From: an uncultured Flavobacteriaceae bacterium
GTDB lineage: Bacteria > Bacteroidota > Bacteroidia > Flavobacteriales > Flavobacteriaceae
Direction: 5' to 3'
DNA: 36,536 nucleotides
NCBI GenBank assembly: GCA_905479475.1
Contig: CAJQMT010000020.1
Coordinates: 1 to 36,536 of the forward strand
Shown: piece after piece, positions 1 to 7,300 of the stretch
Position numbering within the stretch: the first letter of the stretch is position 1
Layout of the letters: each line of letters starts with the position of its first letter
Made by a program: the position numbers and the translations under genes
Notes under the pieces: model-generated
What the model saw: the letters and a program-made list of their open reading frames with translations, nothing else
Databases searched by the model: none
Told to the model about the DNA's origin: nothing

Positions 1-129
1 ATACAGAAGAATGTCCAAGTAATATCTGCAGGAAACTTACATGAAATATCCTTTTATTTTTTTGTGTAATAAAATGGCATAACCATCTGACATACTGGCA
101 ATTCATGGGTAGAAAGAGGTCCTAACAAT

Positions 130-2559
130 GTGGGAGGAAGAACCCGAGCCTTGCTTTTTGACCCCAACGATGGAACAAACAAAAGGGTTTTTGCAGGAGG
201 CGTAAGTGGAGGGTTGTGGCTAAATGAAGACATCACAGATGAAAATTCTTCCTGGGTACAAGTGTTGGAAGTTCCAGGGAATATGAATATTTCCTGTATT
301 GCAGTGGATCCAAGAAATTCAAATATTTGGTATGTTGGGACGGGTGAGCAATACACAGCGGGTGCTGCCGTTGGAAATGGCGTGTATAAAACTACTGATG
401 GCGGAATTACGTGGGACAATCTTTCTCTGGAAGCTATCGGCGTTGGAAATCTTAGCTCAATAACATCAGAATTTTTGGCAGGAATTTATTATATCAATGA
501 TATTATTGTGTGGGATAATGGCAATTCTTCAGAGGTCTTTGTCGCTGTAGGAGGGTTTGTGTATCAAGATGCTGGGAATCCATACAATTGGCTTGGCTTG
601 CAGTCGGCTGGTTTGTATAGATCTGTAGATGGAGGAGCTGCATGGTCTCGAATGGAATCAGAAAATTTTAAGTATGTGTTCTCGGGTTTTGATTTTTATT
701 ACATCCCTAATGATTTTGAAATTTCTGCAGACAATACCTTGTGGGTGGGAATGATTGGTTCTGCAGTTGGACGAAGTGGAGCAGGCTTGGTTTATAAGTC
801 AACCGATGGAACGACTTGGTCTTTAGAAGCTACTTTGGCGAATGCCAATAGAGTAGAATTGGCCGTTTCTAGTTCCGATGCGAACAAATTATACGCCTTG
901 GTAGAGGGGACAGATGGTGTACCACACATCTATCAAACAACGGACGCATTTTCAAACACATTAGAACTCTCAAAACCGAACGATGCAGATCCAGGTATTT
1001 CCGCAGGTGATTTTGCACGGGGACAAGATTTTTACAATTTATTGATTGAGGTAGACCCGACTGATGATGATCTCCTTTATGTTGGAGGGATTGATTTGTT
1101 TCGGTCATCAAATGCTGGGAATTCTTGGAGTCAAATATCAAAGTGGAATGCGGGAATTATAGGAAACTCAAGTGTTGTTCATTCCGATCAACATGCAATG
1201 ACTTTCCGACCTGGAGATGAAAACCAAGCCGTTTTTGGTAATGATGGCGGCGTTTATTATGCAAGTACTCTTTCGGGAGCAGCAGCTAGCAACACAGCCA
1301 TTTCAGAGAGGAATACCAATTACAATATCACGCAGTTTTATACGGGTGCGATTGCTCCTAGGACAGCTGATGAATATTTTATGGGAGGTACTCAGGACAA
1401 TGGGACCCCTTATTTTGACAATCCAAATCCAAACATCCCAGACAGTTCCGTTGATGTTAGTGGAGGAGACGGGGCCGCTTGTTTTGTGGATCAGGAAGGA
1501 GAAGACTACTATATCGTTTCTTATGTCTATAACGCTTATTATCAGTTGTATGATTTTACAGCAAACGCATGGAGAGTGATTGTTGAGGACTTAGATAATA
1601 CAGAAGGAGATTTTATCAATCAAGCAGATTTGGATTCGAATTTGGACATTTTGTACACCAACGGTTCAAGTGGTACAAATGATCAATTGTATCGATATAG
1701 CGGATTGACTGCAATTCCTCCTTTCGGTACTGCAACACAAACAGTATTGACAAGTCCTTCTTTAGACAGTTCGCCAACAGCAATCAAAGTATCTCCTTAT
1801 ACAACCACAAGTTCCACACTCTTGGTGGGTACGGAAACCGGAAAGTTGCTAAAAGTAACAGATGCCGATACAACACCGATTTGGACAGAGATTTCCTCGA
1901 ACAACTTTTTGGGAAGTATTTCAGATATTGAATTTGGAGCTGATGAAAATGAAATTTTAGTGACATTTCATAATTATGGCGTGAATAGTGTTTGGTATTC
2001 TTCTGACGGCGGGCAAATATGGGTTTCAAAAGAAGGTGATCTTCCCGACATGCCTGTTAAATGTATCCTACAAAACCCACTCGTACAAGACGAAGTACTT
2101 CTCGGAACGGAATTGGGGGTTTGGGGAACAAGCAATTGGTCGGATTCTAGTCCAAATTGGTCACAAGCAACCAATGGAATGAGCGATGTAAAAGTAACGG
2201 ATTTGCAGCTGCGCGAAGAAGACAATACAGTTTTGGCATCTACCTTTGGTAGAGGATTATTTACAGGGAAGTTTGTCGAAGAGGGATTGAAGGTTACAAA
2301 AAATAAAAGTGAAGAAAGTGTCTGTATGTATCCTACGATTTCTCTCGGAACCATTTTCGTTACAACGGGCAAGTCGTATGACAATGTTTCTCTATTCATT
2401 CATAAGATGACAGGAGAGTTGGTGCATTCAGAAAAAGACATTTCGTTATTTGAAAAAATGAAAAACCCCCTCGATTTTGACGTATCTCCAGGCTTTTATG
2501 TTGCGTCTCTTTATACTTCTGGCCAAAAAATCGCTTCAGAAATAATTATAGTGCAGTAA
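130..2559 (+). CDS. BNR/Asp-box repeat protein with T9SS type A sorting domain, 5' end damaged or missing
   Basis: Predicted secreted beta-propeller-like protein of the sialidase/sortilin (VPS10-like) superfamily. Asp-box motifs (S/T-x-D-x-G-x-x-W type) recur, for example KTTDGGITW near residue 88, RSVDGGAAW, KSTDGTTW and YSSDGGQIW. The final ~75 residues, from about MYPTISLGTIFV to the C-terminus, fit a type A T9SS sorting domain, which would direct export across the outer membrane. The only start in the open frame is GTG at 130. The frame is open back to 91, reading SWVERGP, which looks like mature-protein sequence, but a TGA lies at 88-90 and no signal peptide can be read in frame. A possible signal-peptide start (MKYPFIFLCNKMA, ATG at 41) lies in another frame. 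The gene may therefore be a pseudogene, or the sequence may contain an error. The exact substrate is unknown. Confidence 0.75.
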   Translation: MGGRTRALLFDPNDGTNKRVFAGGVSGGLWLNEDITDENSSWVQVLEVPGNMNISCIAVDPRNSNIWYVGTGEQYTAGAAVGNGVYKTTDGGITWDNLSLEAIGVGNLSSITSEFLAGIYYINDIIVWDNGNSSEVFVAVGGFVYQDAGNPYNWLGLQSAGLYRSVDGGAAWSRMESENFKYVFSGFDFYYIPNDFEISADNTLWVGMIGSAVGRSGAGLVYKSTDGTTWSLEATLANANRVELAVSSSDANKLYALVEGTDGVPHIYQTTDAFSNTLELSKPNDADPGISAGDFARGQDFYNLLIEVDPTDDDLLYVGGIDLFRSSNAGNSWSQISKWNAGIIGNSSVVHSDQHAMTFRPGDENQAVFGNDGGVYYASTLSGAAASNTAISERNTNYNITQFYTGAIAPRTADEYFMGGTQDNGTPYFDNPNPNIPDSSVDVSGGDGAACFVDQEGEDYYIVSYVYNAYYQLYDFTANAWRVIVEDLDNTEGDFINQADLDSNLDILYTNGSSGTNDQLYRYSGLTAIPPFGTATQTVLTSPSLDSSPTAIKVSPYTTTSSTLLVGTETGKLLKVTDADTTPIWTEISSNNFLGSISDIEFGADENEILVTFHNYGVNSVWYSSDGGQIWVSKEGDLPDMPVKCILQNPLVQDEVLLGTELGVWGTSNWSDSSPNWSQATNGMSDVKVTDLQLREEDNTVLASTFGRGLFTGKFVEEGLKVTKNKSEESVCMYPTISLGTIFVTTGKSYDNVSLFIHKMTGELVHSEKDISLFEKMKNPLDFDVSPGFYVASLYTSGQKIASEIIIVQ

Positions 2560-2572
2560 ACAAATACTTTAA

Positions 2573-2811
2573 AGGATTTTATGCTTTCCTAAAGATTTTG
2601 GAATTCAAATTCGTTACCATCATGATTTCGAAATACTCGGGCACAAATGGGCTTGCATTCGAGTAACTTTGAGAGTTTGATTTTCTGTAAAAATGATTTC
2701 GATTGGCATGAAAATAAAAATGGATTTATTAAATTGCCTTGCAATGTATGCGTCTATTGCATAGATTTGGACAATTACACCTCCGATGATTTACCTGAAG
2801 CGATGCTATAA
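2573..2811 (+). pseudogene. Possible frameshifted relic of a small unknown gene
   Basis: This gap between two secretion-related genes holds two adjacent stretches that read like protein in different frames. Frame 2 (2573-2680) gives a ~35-residue segment ending at TGA and containing CFPKDFGIQIRYHHDFEI; it has no ATG. Frame 1 (ATG 2647 to TAA 2811) gives 54 residues including NFESLIFCKNDFDWHENKN and a Cys-containing stretch LPCNVCVYCIDLDNY. Joining them needs one frame change near 2660-2680. Family unknown. It could equally be non-coding DNA, and the frame 1 piece alone could be a tiny gene. Confidence 0.3.
2762..2769 (+). promoter_or_regulatory. Candidate -7 element (TAGATTTG) for the PorP/SprF gene
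   Basis: TAGATTTG matches the Bacteroidota -7 consensus TAnnTTTG, with a TTG about 20 bases upstream (2739-2741). It would give a leader of roughly 55 bases before ATG 2830. It lies inside the possible gene relic, so it may be chance. Confidence 0.35.
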
Positions 2812-2829
2812 AAAGTTTAAAAAACAGGA

Positions 2830-3720
2830 ATGAAAAAATACAGCTTATTTTTTGCTTTTATTTGGTTTTCCCTCGGGTTAAAGGCACAAGAAACGGCACC
2901 AAATTTTCTAGGATATCGTTACAATATGAATATTTTCAATCCTGCATATGCGGGAGAAGATGGGAAAAATGAGTTGAATATGAGTTTTCGGAAACAGTCT
3001 TTGGCCTTGCAAGACGATCCTATTACTCAAACAGTTTCTTACTCCAAATTGCTACAAAACAATTTGGGAATAGGAGTTTCTTTGGTAAATGATAAAAATC
3101 ACATTCGCAAGCAAACAGATTTTGGATTGGATGTTTCCTACGCTTTGCCATTGGATGCAACCACCTCTCTTTCTTTTGGGATGAAATTAGGAGCAGGAAT
3201 GTATGCGATTGATTTCAGTTCCTTAGAAATTCCCAACGATCCACTTTTTTCAGAAAATCAAAGTCATTTTAGTCCTAAAATTGGGTTTGGAGGCCTGTTG
3301 AAAGGAGCTCGTTATTACGTAAATATATCTTCTCCAAACTTAGTGATTAGTGAAGTTTTGAAGCCCGTTACAGACGGTTCTGGAAATATTCTCTCTGAGG
3401 GAACCAAAGAGAAATTACATGTTTATACAGGAGCAGGTTATCGTTTTACAATCCATGATAATTTGGATCTGACTTCTTCGGTCTTTGCTCGATTTGTTGC
3501 GGATTCAGATGCACTGATTGATATTTCAGTCTTAGCAGATATTTCTCAAAAGATTGAGTTAGGGATGACCTACAGATGGGACACTTCTTTCATAGGTACT
3601 GCAATGCTAAAGATTATAGAAAACACCTATTTTGGATATGCTTATGAAGCTGTTACTTCTGATTTTAGTGCTGTTTCTAATGGCACACATGAATTTCTAA
3701 TTAGATTTAGATTTGATTAG
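2830..3720 (+). CDS. PorP/SprF family type IX secretion system membrane protein
   Basis: Outer-membrane beta-barrel protein of the PorP/SprF family, whose members work with the T9SS in secretion or surface attachment of particular substrates. A signal peptide is evident (hydrophobic start, Ala-Gln end near residue 20). It is followed by the family hallmark NPAYAG at residues 37-42 and long alternating strands such as NNLGIGVSLVND, ending in the aromatic/charged strand FLIRFRFD typical of barrel proteins. At 296 residues the length is normal for the family. SprF paralogues often sit beside type B substrates; here the upstream neighbour carries a type A domain, so its partner is unclear. The stop codon overlaps the stop of the convergent DUF3078 gene. 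Confidence 0.9.
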   Translation: MKKYSLFFAFIWFSLGLKAQETAPNFLGYRYNMNIFNPAYAGEDGKNELNMSFRKQSLALQDDPITQTVSYSKLLQNNLGIGVSLVNDKNHIRKQTDFGLDVSYALPLDATTSLSFGMKLGAGMYAIDFSSLEIPNDPLFSENQSHFSPKIGFGGLLKGARYYVNISSPNLVISEVLKPVTDGSGNILSEGTKEKLHVYTGAGYRFTIHDNLDLTSSVFARFVADSDALIDISVLADISQKIELGMTYRWDTSFIGTAMLKIIENTYFGYAYEAVTSDFSAVSNGTHEFLIRFRFD

Positions 3721-4655
3721 AAACTGTAGGTAAGGCCTACCCCTAGTAATTGTTTCAATTGAATTTTGGGTCCAGCGTTTTCTTTGTCCTTGACATCATC
3801 ATCGTAGAGAATATGAGTACCAATATTGGCTTTGACATATTTATTTACTTTTAAGTCGAGTCGCATTTCCCAGTCAAAATCAATATTTCCATATTTGTTC
3901 AGATAATCAGAATACAAAATCAATTTGTTATTCATTAGAATATTGTCCATGATTTCCTGATTCCATTCACCAGTAAATAAAGTTCCAAATTCTATTTTTG
4001 ATCGTTTTCCTTTTTCGATTAAAATATCGTTTTCATAAACTGCCTGTGCTACACCAAAAGCTCCCATATTCGCCAATCTTTGATTGAAGACCAAGGTTGT
4101 TTTGTTTGTGACGGGAGAGATATAAAATTTATATTTTTTGTTTTTTGAAGTATACTGTGAACCAATACCAATAAATAGATAAGCGGGCGCGAAAAAATTT
4201 GATATGGCATTGCCTCGTTCCATGCCTGAATATTTGTAACCGCTTGAAAATTGGGTTCTAAAATTGAATCTTGCAGAATTGTTCCATTGGGAATCTTCGC
4301 TCCGTCGATGGCCAAAAACAGAAATAATTTCAAACAGATCGTCTGTTTTCCTCACTCCTGCACTTTCTTTTTTATTGAGTCCATAGCGACCTATTATTTT
4401 GTTGTTCCAGAACAAGCGATCTTGTTTGTAGTTCAGTTCAATAGTGGCGTTGGCAATTCCTGCGATAGAATTGTCACCCCCCGCATTCCAGTTGATAAAG
4501 GCGGTTTGCGTTAAAATGAGACCAACATTTTTTTTAATGGCCCATTGTTTTACATGAATGACAGGTTTTTGGTGTGAAAGAACAGAATCTTTTTTAATAT
4601 TTGCGGATAGAGATAGCGATAATAGGCTTGTGAAAAAAGTAAAAAGAAGTTTCAT
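3717..4655 (-). CDS. DUF3078 domain-containing protein
   Basis: Exported protein of unknown function with a DUF3078 domain, a family found mainly in Bacteroidota. The N-terminus is a signal peptide (MKLLFTFFTSLLSLSLSA). The body has the family's opening block FINWNAGGDNSIAG followed by beta-strand-rich sequence with many aromatic residues (LFWNNKIIGRYGLNKK) and ends in LGVGLTYSF, an outer-membrane-barrel-like last strand; the barrel reading is inference. It starts 39 bases after dxs and is probably co-transcribed with it. Its stop overlaps that of the PorP/SprF gene on the other strand by 4 bases. Confidence 0.85.
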   Translation of the reverse strand: MKLLFTFFTSLLSLSLSANIKKDSVLSHQKPVIHVKQWAIKKNVGLILTQTAFINWNAGGDNSIAGIANATIELNYKQDRLFWNNKIIGRYGLNKKESAGVRKTDDLFEIISVFGHRRSEDSQWNNSARFNFRTQFSSGYKYSGMERGNAISNFFAPAYLFIGIGSQYTSKNKKYKFYISPVTNKTTLVFNQRLANMGAFGVAQAVYENDILIEKGKRSKIEFGTLFTGEWNQEIMDNILMNNKLILYSDYLNKYGNIDFDWEMRLDLKVNKYVKANIGTHILYDDDVKDKENAGPKIQLKQLLGVGLTYSF

Positions 4656-4694
4656 GTTTTAAAAAATGTTTTTCTATCAAAAAAAATGCCAAGT

Positions 4695-6479
4695 CTAAAT
4701 GTGTTCTAAAATCACTTTCTTGAGAGTGTCTTTATCCAAAGCAATACTTTTTTGTAATTTTTCAACAGATCCGTGTTCTACAAACGAATCGGGATATCCA
4801 ATGATATGAATTTTTTTAGTTGTAAAATGATGTTTTTGAGCGAACTCTAAAATAGCACTCCCAAATCCGCCATGGCAAACATTTTCTTCAACGGTAATAA
4901 GAGTGTCAAACTTCTTTAAAACACCGAGTAATAAATCTTTGTCCAAAGGTTTGACGAACAGAAGGTTGTAGTGTGCGATTTTTGGTTTTTGTTCTGGGGT
5001 AAGACTTTCGAGAATGGACTCCAATTGATTTCCAATAGTTCCTATGGAAAGAATTGCGATGTTGTTTCCTTCCCGAAGTGTTTTTCCTTTTCCGATTGGG
5101 AGTGCTTCAAAGGGCCGTTTCCAGTCTGTTCTAGAACCTCTGCCTCTTGGATATCGAATAGCAATAGGATTTTTCAGCGCTCCCAATTGTGCCGTGTAAA
5201 GGATATTTCGAAGGTCAATTTCATTCATAGGGGCGAATAAAATTAGGTTGGGAATGCATCTTAAAAAACTGATATCAAAAGCTCCGTGGTGAGTAGCCCC
5301 ATCTTCTCCAACCAAGCCTGCTCTGTCCAAACAAAAAATTACAGGTAACTTTTGTAAGGCAACATCGTGTATGATTTGGTCGTATGCTCGTTGCGAAAAT
5401 GTCGAATAGATATTGCAATAAGGAATCAAGCCTTGGCTCGCCATTCCGGCAGCCAAAGTAACGGCATGTTGTTCTGCGATTCCGACGTCAAAAGCTCTTT
5501 TTGGGAAAGCTTCGATCATATATTTCAAGGAACTTCCAGTAGGCATAGCAGGGGTAATTCCGATAATATTTTCATTTTTTCCAGCCAGTTCTACCAATGT
5601 ATGCCCAAAAACATCTTGGTATTTTGGCGCCTCATTTTCTTTCTTACTCTCTTGAATTTCTCCAGTAATTTTATCAAACTTTCCGGGAGCATGGTATTTT
5701 ATCTGATCTTGCTCTGCTTTCTTCAAGCCTTTTCCTTTGGTCGTAATCAGATGTAAAAATTTCGGCCCTTTGATATTTTTAAGACGTTTCAATTCTTTTA
5801 AAATTTCAGGAATATCATGCCCGTCAATCGGACCGGAGTAATTGAAGTTAAGCGCCTCAATCATATTGCTTTGTTTCGGTTTGAATCCTACTTTGGCCTT
5901 GGTAAGGTATTCTTTCAAAGCTCCGACACTTGGATCAATTCCAATGGCATTGTCGTTTAAAATGACAAGTAAATTAGCATCACATACGCCGGCATGATTG
6001 AGGCCTTCAAAAGCCATTCCAGCTGCAATGGACGCATCTCCGATAATGGCAATATGTTGCCGTTCTGTTTCTCCTTTGATTTTAGAAGCCATGGCCATTC
6101 CCAAGGCTGCTGAAATGGAGGTCGAAGAATGCCCTGTTCCAAAAGCGTCGAAATCGCTTTCGTCTCTTTTTGGAAAACCGCTAATACCTTTGTATTGTCT
6201 GTGTGTGTGAAAATTTTCTTTGCGTCCGGTTAAGATTTTATGAGCGTACGCTTGATGCCCCACATCCCAAATCAAAACATCGTCAGGAGTGTTGTATACA
6301 TAGTGCAAGGCAATGCTCAATTCTACCACTCCTAAGCTAGCACCCAGATGACCTTCTTTGCTAGAGAGAATCGCAATGATGAAATCACGCAATTCTTTAG
6401 CGAGAATCGGCAGTTCGTTTTCCTTGATTTTTTTCAAATCTTCGGGTGAGGAGATGGTATTTAGCAAATGGTCTTTCAC
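4695..6479 (-). CDS. dxs: 1-deoxy-D-xylulose-5-phosphate synthase
   Basis: Thiamine-diphosphate enzyme that condenses pyruvate and glyceraldehyde 3-phosphate, the first step of the MEP isoprenoid pathway. Recognisable blocks are KEGHLGASLGVVELSIALHY (41-60), the ThDP site GDAS...NDN (147-177), the GIAEQHAVT motif with catalytic-type Glu336, and a C-terminal transketolase domain. The TPP motif reads GDA where many enzymes have GDG. Length, 594 residues, is normal for Bacteroidota. The start codon is GTG: the encoded MKDHLLNTI is the expected N-terminus, and a -7 element ends only 5 bases upstream, so the mRNA is probably leaderless. DUF3078 follows in the same unit, and tadA diverges. Confidence 0.96.
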   Translation of the reverse strand: MKDHLLNTISSPEDLKKIKENELPILAKELRDFIIAILSSKEGHLGASLGVVELSIALHYVYNTPDDVLIWDVGHQAYAHKILTGRKENFHTHRQYKGISGFPKRDESDFDAFGTGHSSTSISAALGMAMASKIKGETERQHIAIIGDASIAAGMAFEGLNHAGVCDANLLVILNDNAIGIDPSVGALKEYLTKAKVGFKPKQSNMIEALNFNYSGPIDGHDIPEILKELKRLKNIKGPKFLHLITTKGKGLKKAEQDQIKYHAPGKFDKITGEIQESKKENEAPKYQDVFGHTLVELAGKNENIIGITPAMPTGSSLKYMIEAFPKRAFDVGIAEQHAVTLAAGMASQGLIPYCNIYSTFSQRAYDQIIHDVALQKLPVIFCLDRAGLVGEDGATHHGAFDISFLRCIPNLILFAPMNEIDLRNILYTAQLGALKNPIAIRYPRGRGSRTDWKRPFEALPIGKGKTLREGNNIAILSIGTIGNQLESILESLTPEQKPKIAHYNLLFVKPLDKDLLLGVLKKFDTLITVEENVCHGGFGSAILEFAQKHHFTTKKIHIIGYPDSFVEHGSVEKLQKSIALDKDTLKKVILEHI

Positions 6480-6484
6480 GTTGT

Positions 6485-6492
6485 CAAAATTA
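6485..6492 (-). promoter_or_regulatory. -7 promoter element (TAATTTTG) of dxs
   Basis: Read on the minus strand, TAATTTTG matches TAnnTTTG and ends 5 bases before the GTG start of dxs. Transcription would then begin at or within a base or two of the start codon. No clear TTG -33 element was seen at the expected distance. Confidence 0.55.
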
Positions 6493-6594
6493 CGATTTTA
6501 TTTGTCTTTTTGATGATTTAGCCGCGAGTATCAATGATTTTTGTTTTGCTTATGAAATAAATAAGGAAACAAGTTCACAAAGCGACAAATCTTT

Positions 6595-6602
6595 TATATT
6601 TG
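6595..6602 (+). promoter_or_regulatory. -7 promoter element (TATATTTG) of tadA
   Basis: TATATTTG matches TAnnTTTG exactly and ends 5 bases before ATG 6608, again implying a leaderless or nearly leaderless mRNA. This also argues against any upstream start in the open frame that reaches back to 6446, because such starts would lie upstream of the promoter. No clear -33 TTG was seen. Confidence 0.55.
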
Positions 6603-6607
6603 TCTTT

Positions 6608-7057
6608 ATGATGAATCCTTTTGATGATACTTATTTTATGCAACATGCTTTGAAAGAGGCGCAACTGGCTTTTGATAAGGGAGAAATCCCAGTGGGTGCT
6701 GTCATTGTGATGAACGATAAAATTATTGCAAGAGGACATAATTTGACAGAGACATTGAATGATGTGACCGCACATGCCGAAATGCAAGCTTTTACGGCAG
6801 CATCCGATTTTTTGGGAGGAAAATATTTAAAGGAATGTACTTTATACGTCACTTTAGAACCTTGTCAAATGTGCGCAGGTGCTAGTTATTGGACACAAAT
6901 TGGAAGAATTGTATACGGTGCTGCAGACAAACAAAGAGGTTTTGTAAACTACAAAACAACCTTACATCCAAAAACAAAAGTCACGCGAGGTGTTTTGTCG
7001 GAAGCATGCGGTACTATTTTAAAACGGTTTTTTATTGAAAAACGGAATTTGAACTAG
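6608..7057 (+). CDS. tadA: tRNA-specific adenosine deaminase (nucleoside deaminase family)
   Basis: Zinc enzyme that deaminates A34 to inosine in the tRNA-Arg anticodon wobble position. The cytidine/deoxycytidylate deaminase signature is complete: His56-Ala-Glu58 and Pro-Cys86-x-x-Cys89, giving the zinc ligands and catalytic Glu. GEIPVGAVIV (25-34) is a typical TadA block. The length is 149 residues. ATG 6608 is chosen over the longer open frame because it lies just after the promoter and yields the standard N-terminus; ATG 6611 is an alternative. Flavobacteria may also encode guanine-deaminase-like paralogues of this fold, so the substrate is inferred from family and length. Confidence 0.85.
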   Translation: MMNPFDDTYFMQHALKEAQLAFDKGEIPVGAVIVMNDKIIARGHNLTETLNDVTAHAEMQAFTAASDFLGGKYLKECTLYVTLEPCQMCAGASYWTQIGRIVYGAADKQRGFVNYKTTLHPKTKVTRGVLSEACGTILKRFFIEKRNLN

Positions 7058-7058
7058 T

Positions 7059-7286
7059 TCACCTCTCTTTTTCTTCGGGTTTATGCATGTTTTTAAAGGA
7101 GTATTTTGTCAAATCTTTTCCTTTGTAACCGTGATAAATGAAGAGAGGCATTAACACAAATGCGAGGAGTAAAACTCCTATTCCAATATAAAATTCAGCA
7201 TTTTTTCCTGCGGTTTTTTGGAAATAAAACCCCGTACCTAGTAATCCAATAACGAGGAGTGAAATGATTCTTAGTAGTATTTTCAT
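7059..7286 (-). CDS. Small two-helix membrane protein downstream of the ClC gene
   Basis: 75-residue protein with two predicted membrane helices: one near residues 3-21 (LLRIISLLVIGLLGTGFYF) and one near 33-52 (FYIGIGVLLLAFVLMPLFIY). A short basic linker lies between them and the charged C-terminal tail ends in KPEEKER. I do not recognise a named family. It begins 14 bases after the ClC stop and is almost certainly co-transcribed with it, which hints at, but does not prove, a role with the channel. Its stop lies one base from the stop of tadA on the other strand. Confidence 0.7.
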   Translation of the reverse strand: MKILLRIISLLVIGLLGTGFYFQKTAGKNAEFYIGIGVLLLAFVLMPLFIYHGYKGKDLTKYSFKNMHKPEEKER

Positions 7287-7300
7287 TGTATGTACAAGTA

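Noticed and set aside
6446-6607. N-terminal extension of tadA in the same open frame
   Set aside because: The tadA promoter element sits at 6595-6602, and family sequence begins at ATG 6608; the extension overlaps the dxs start region.
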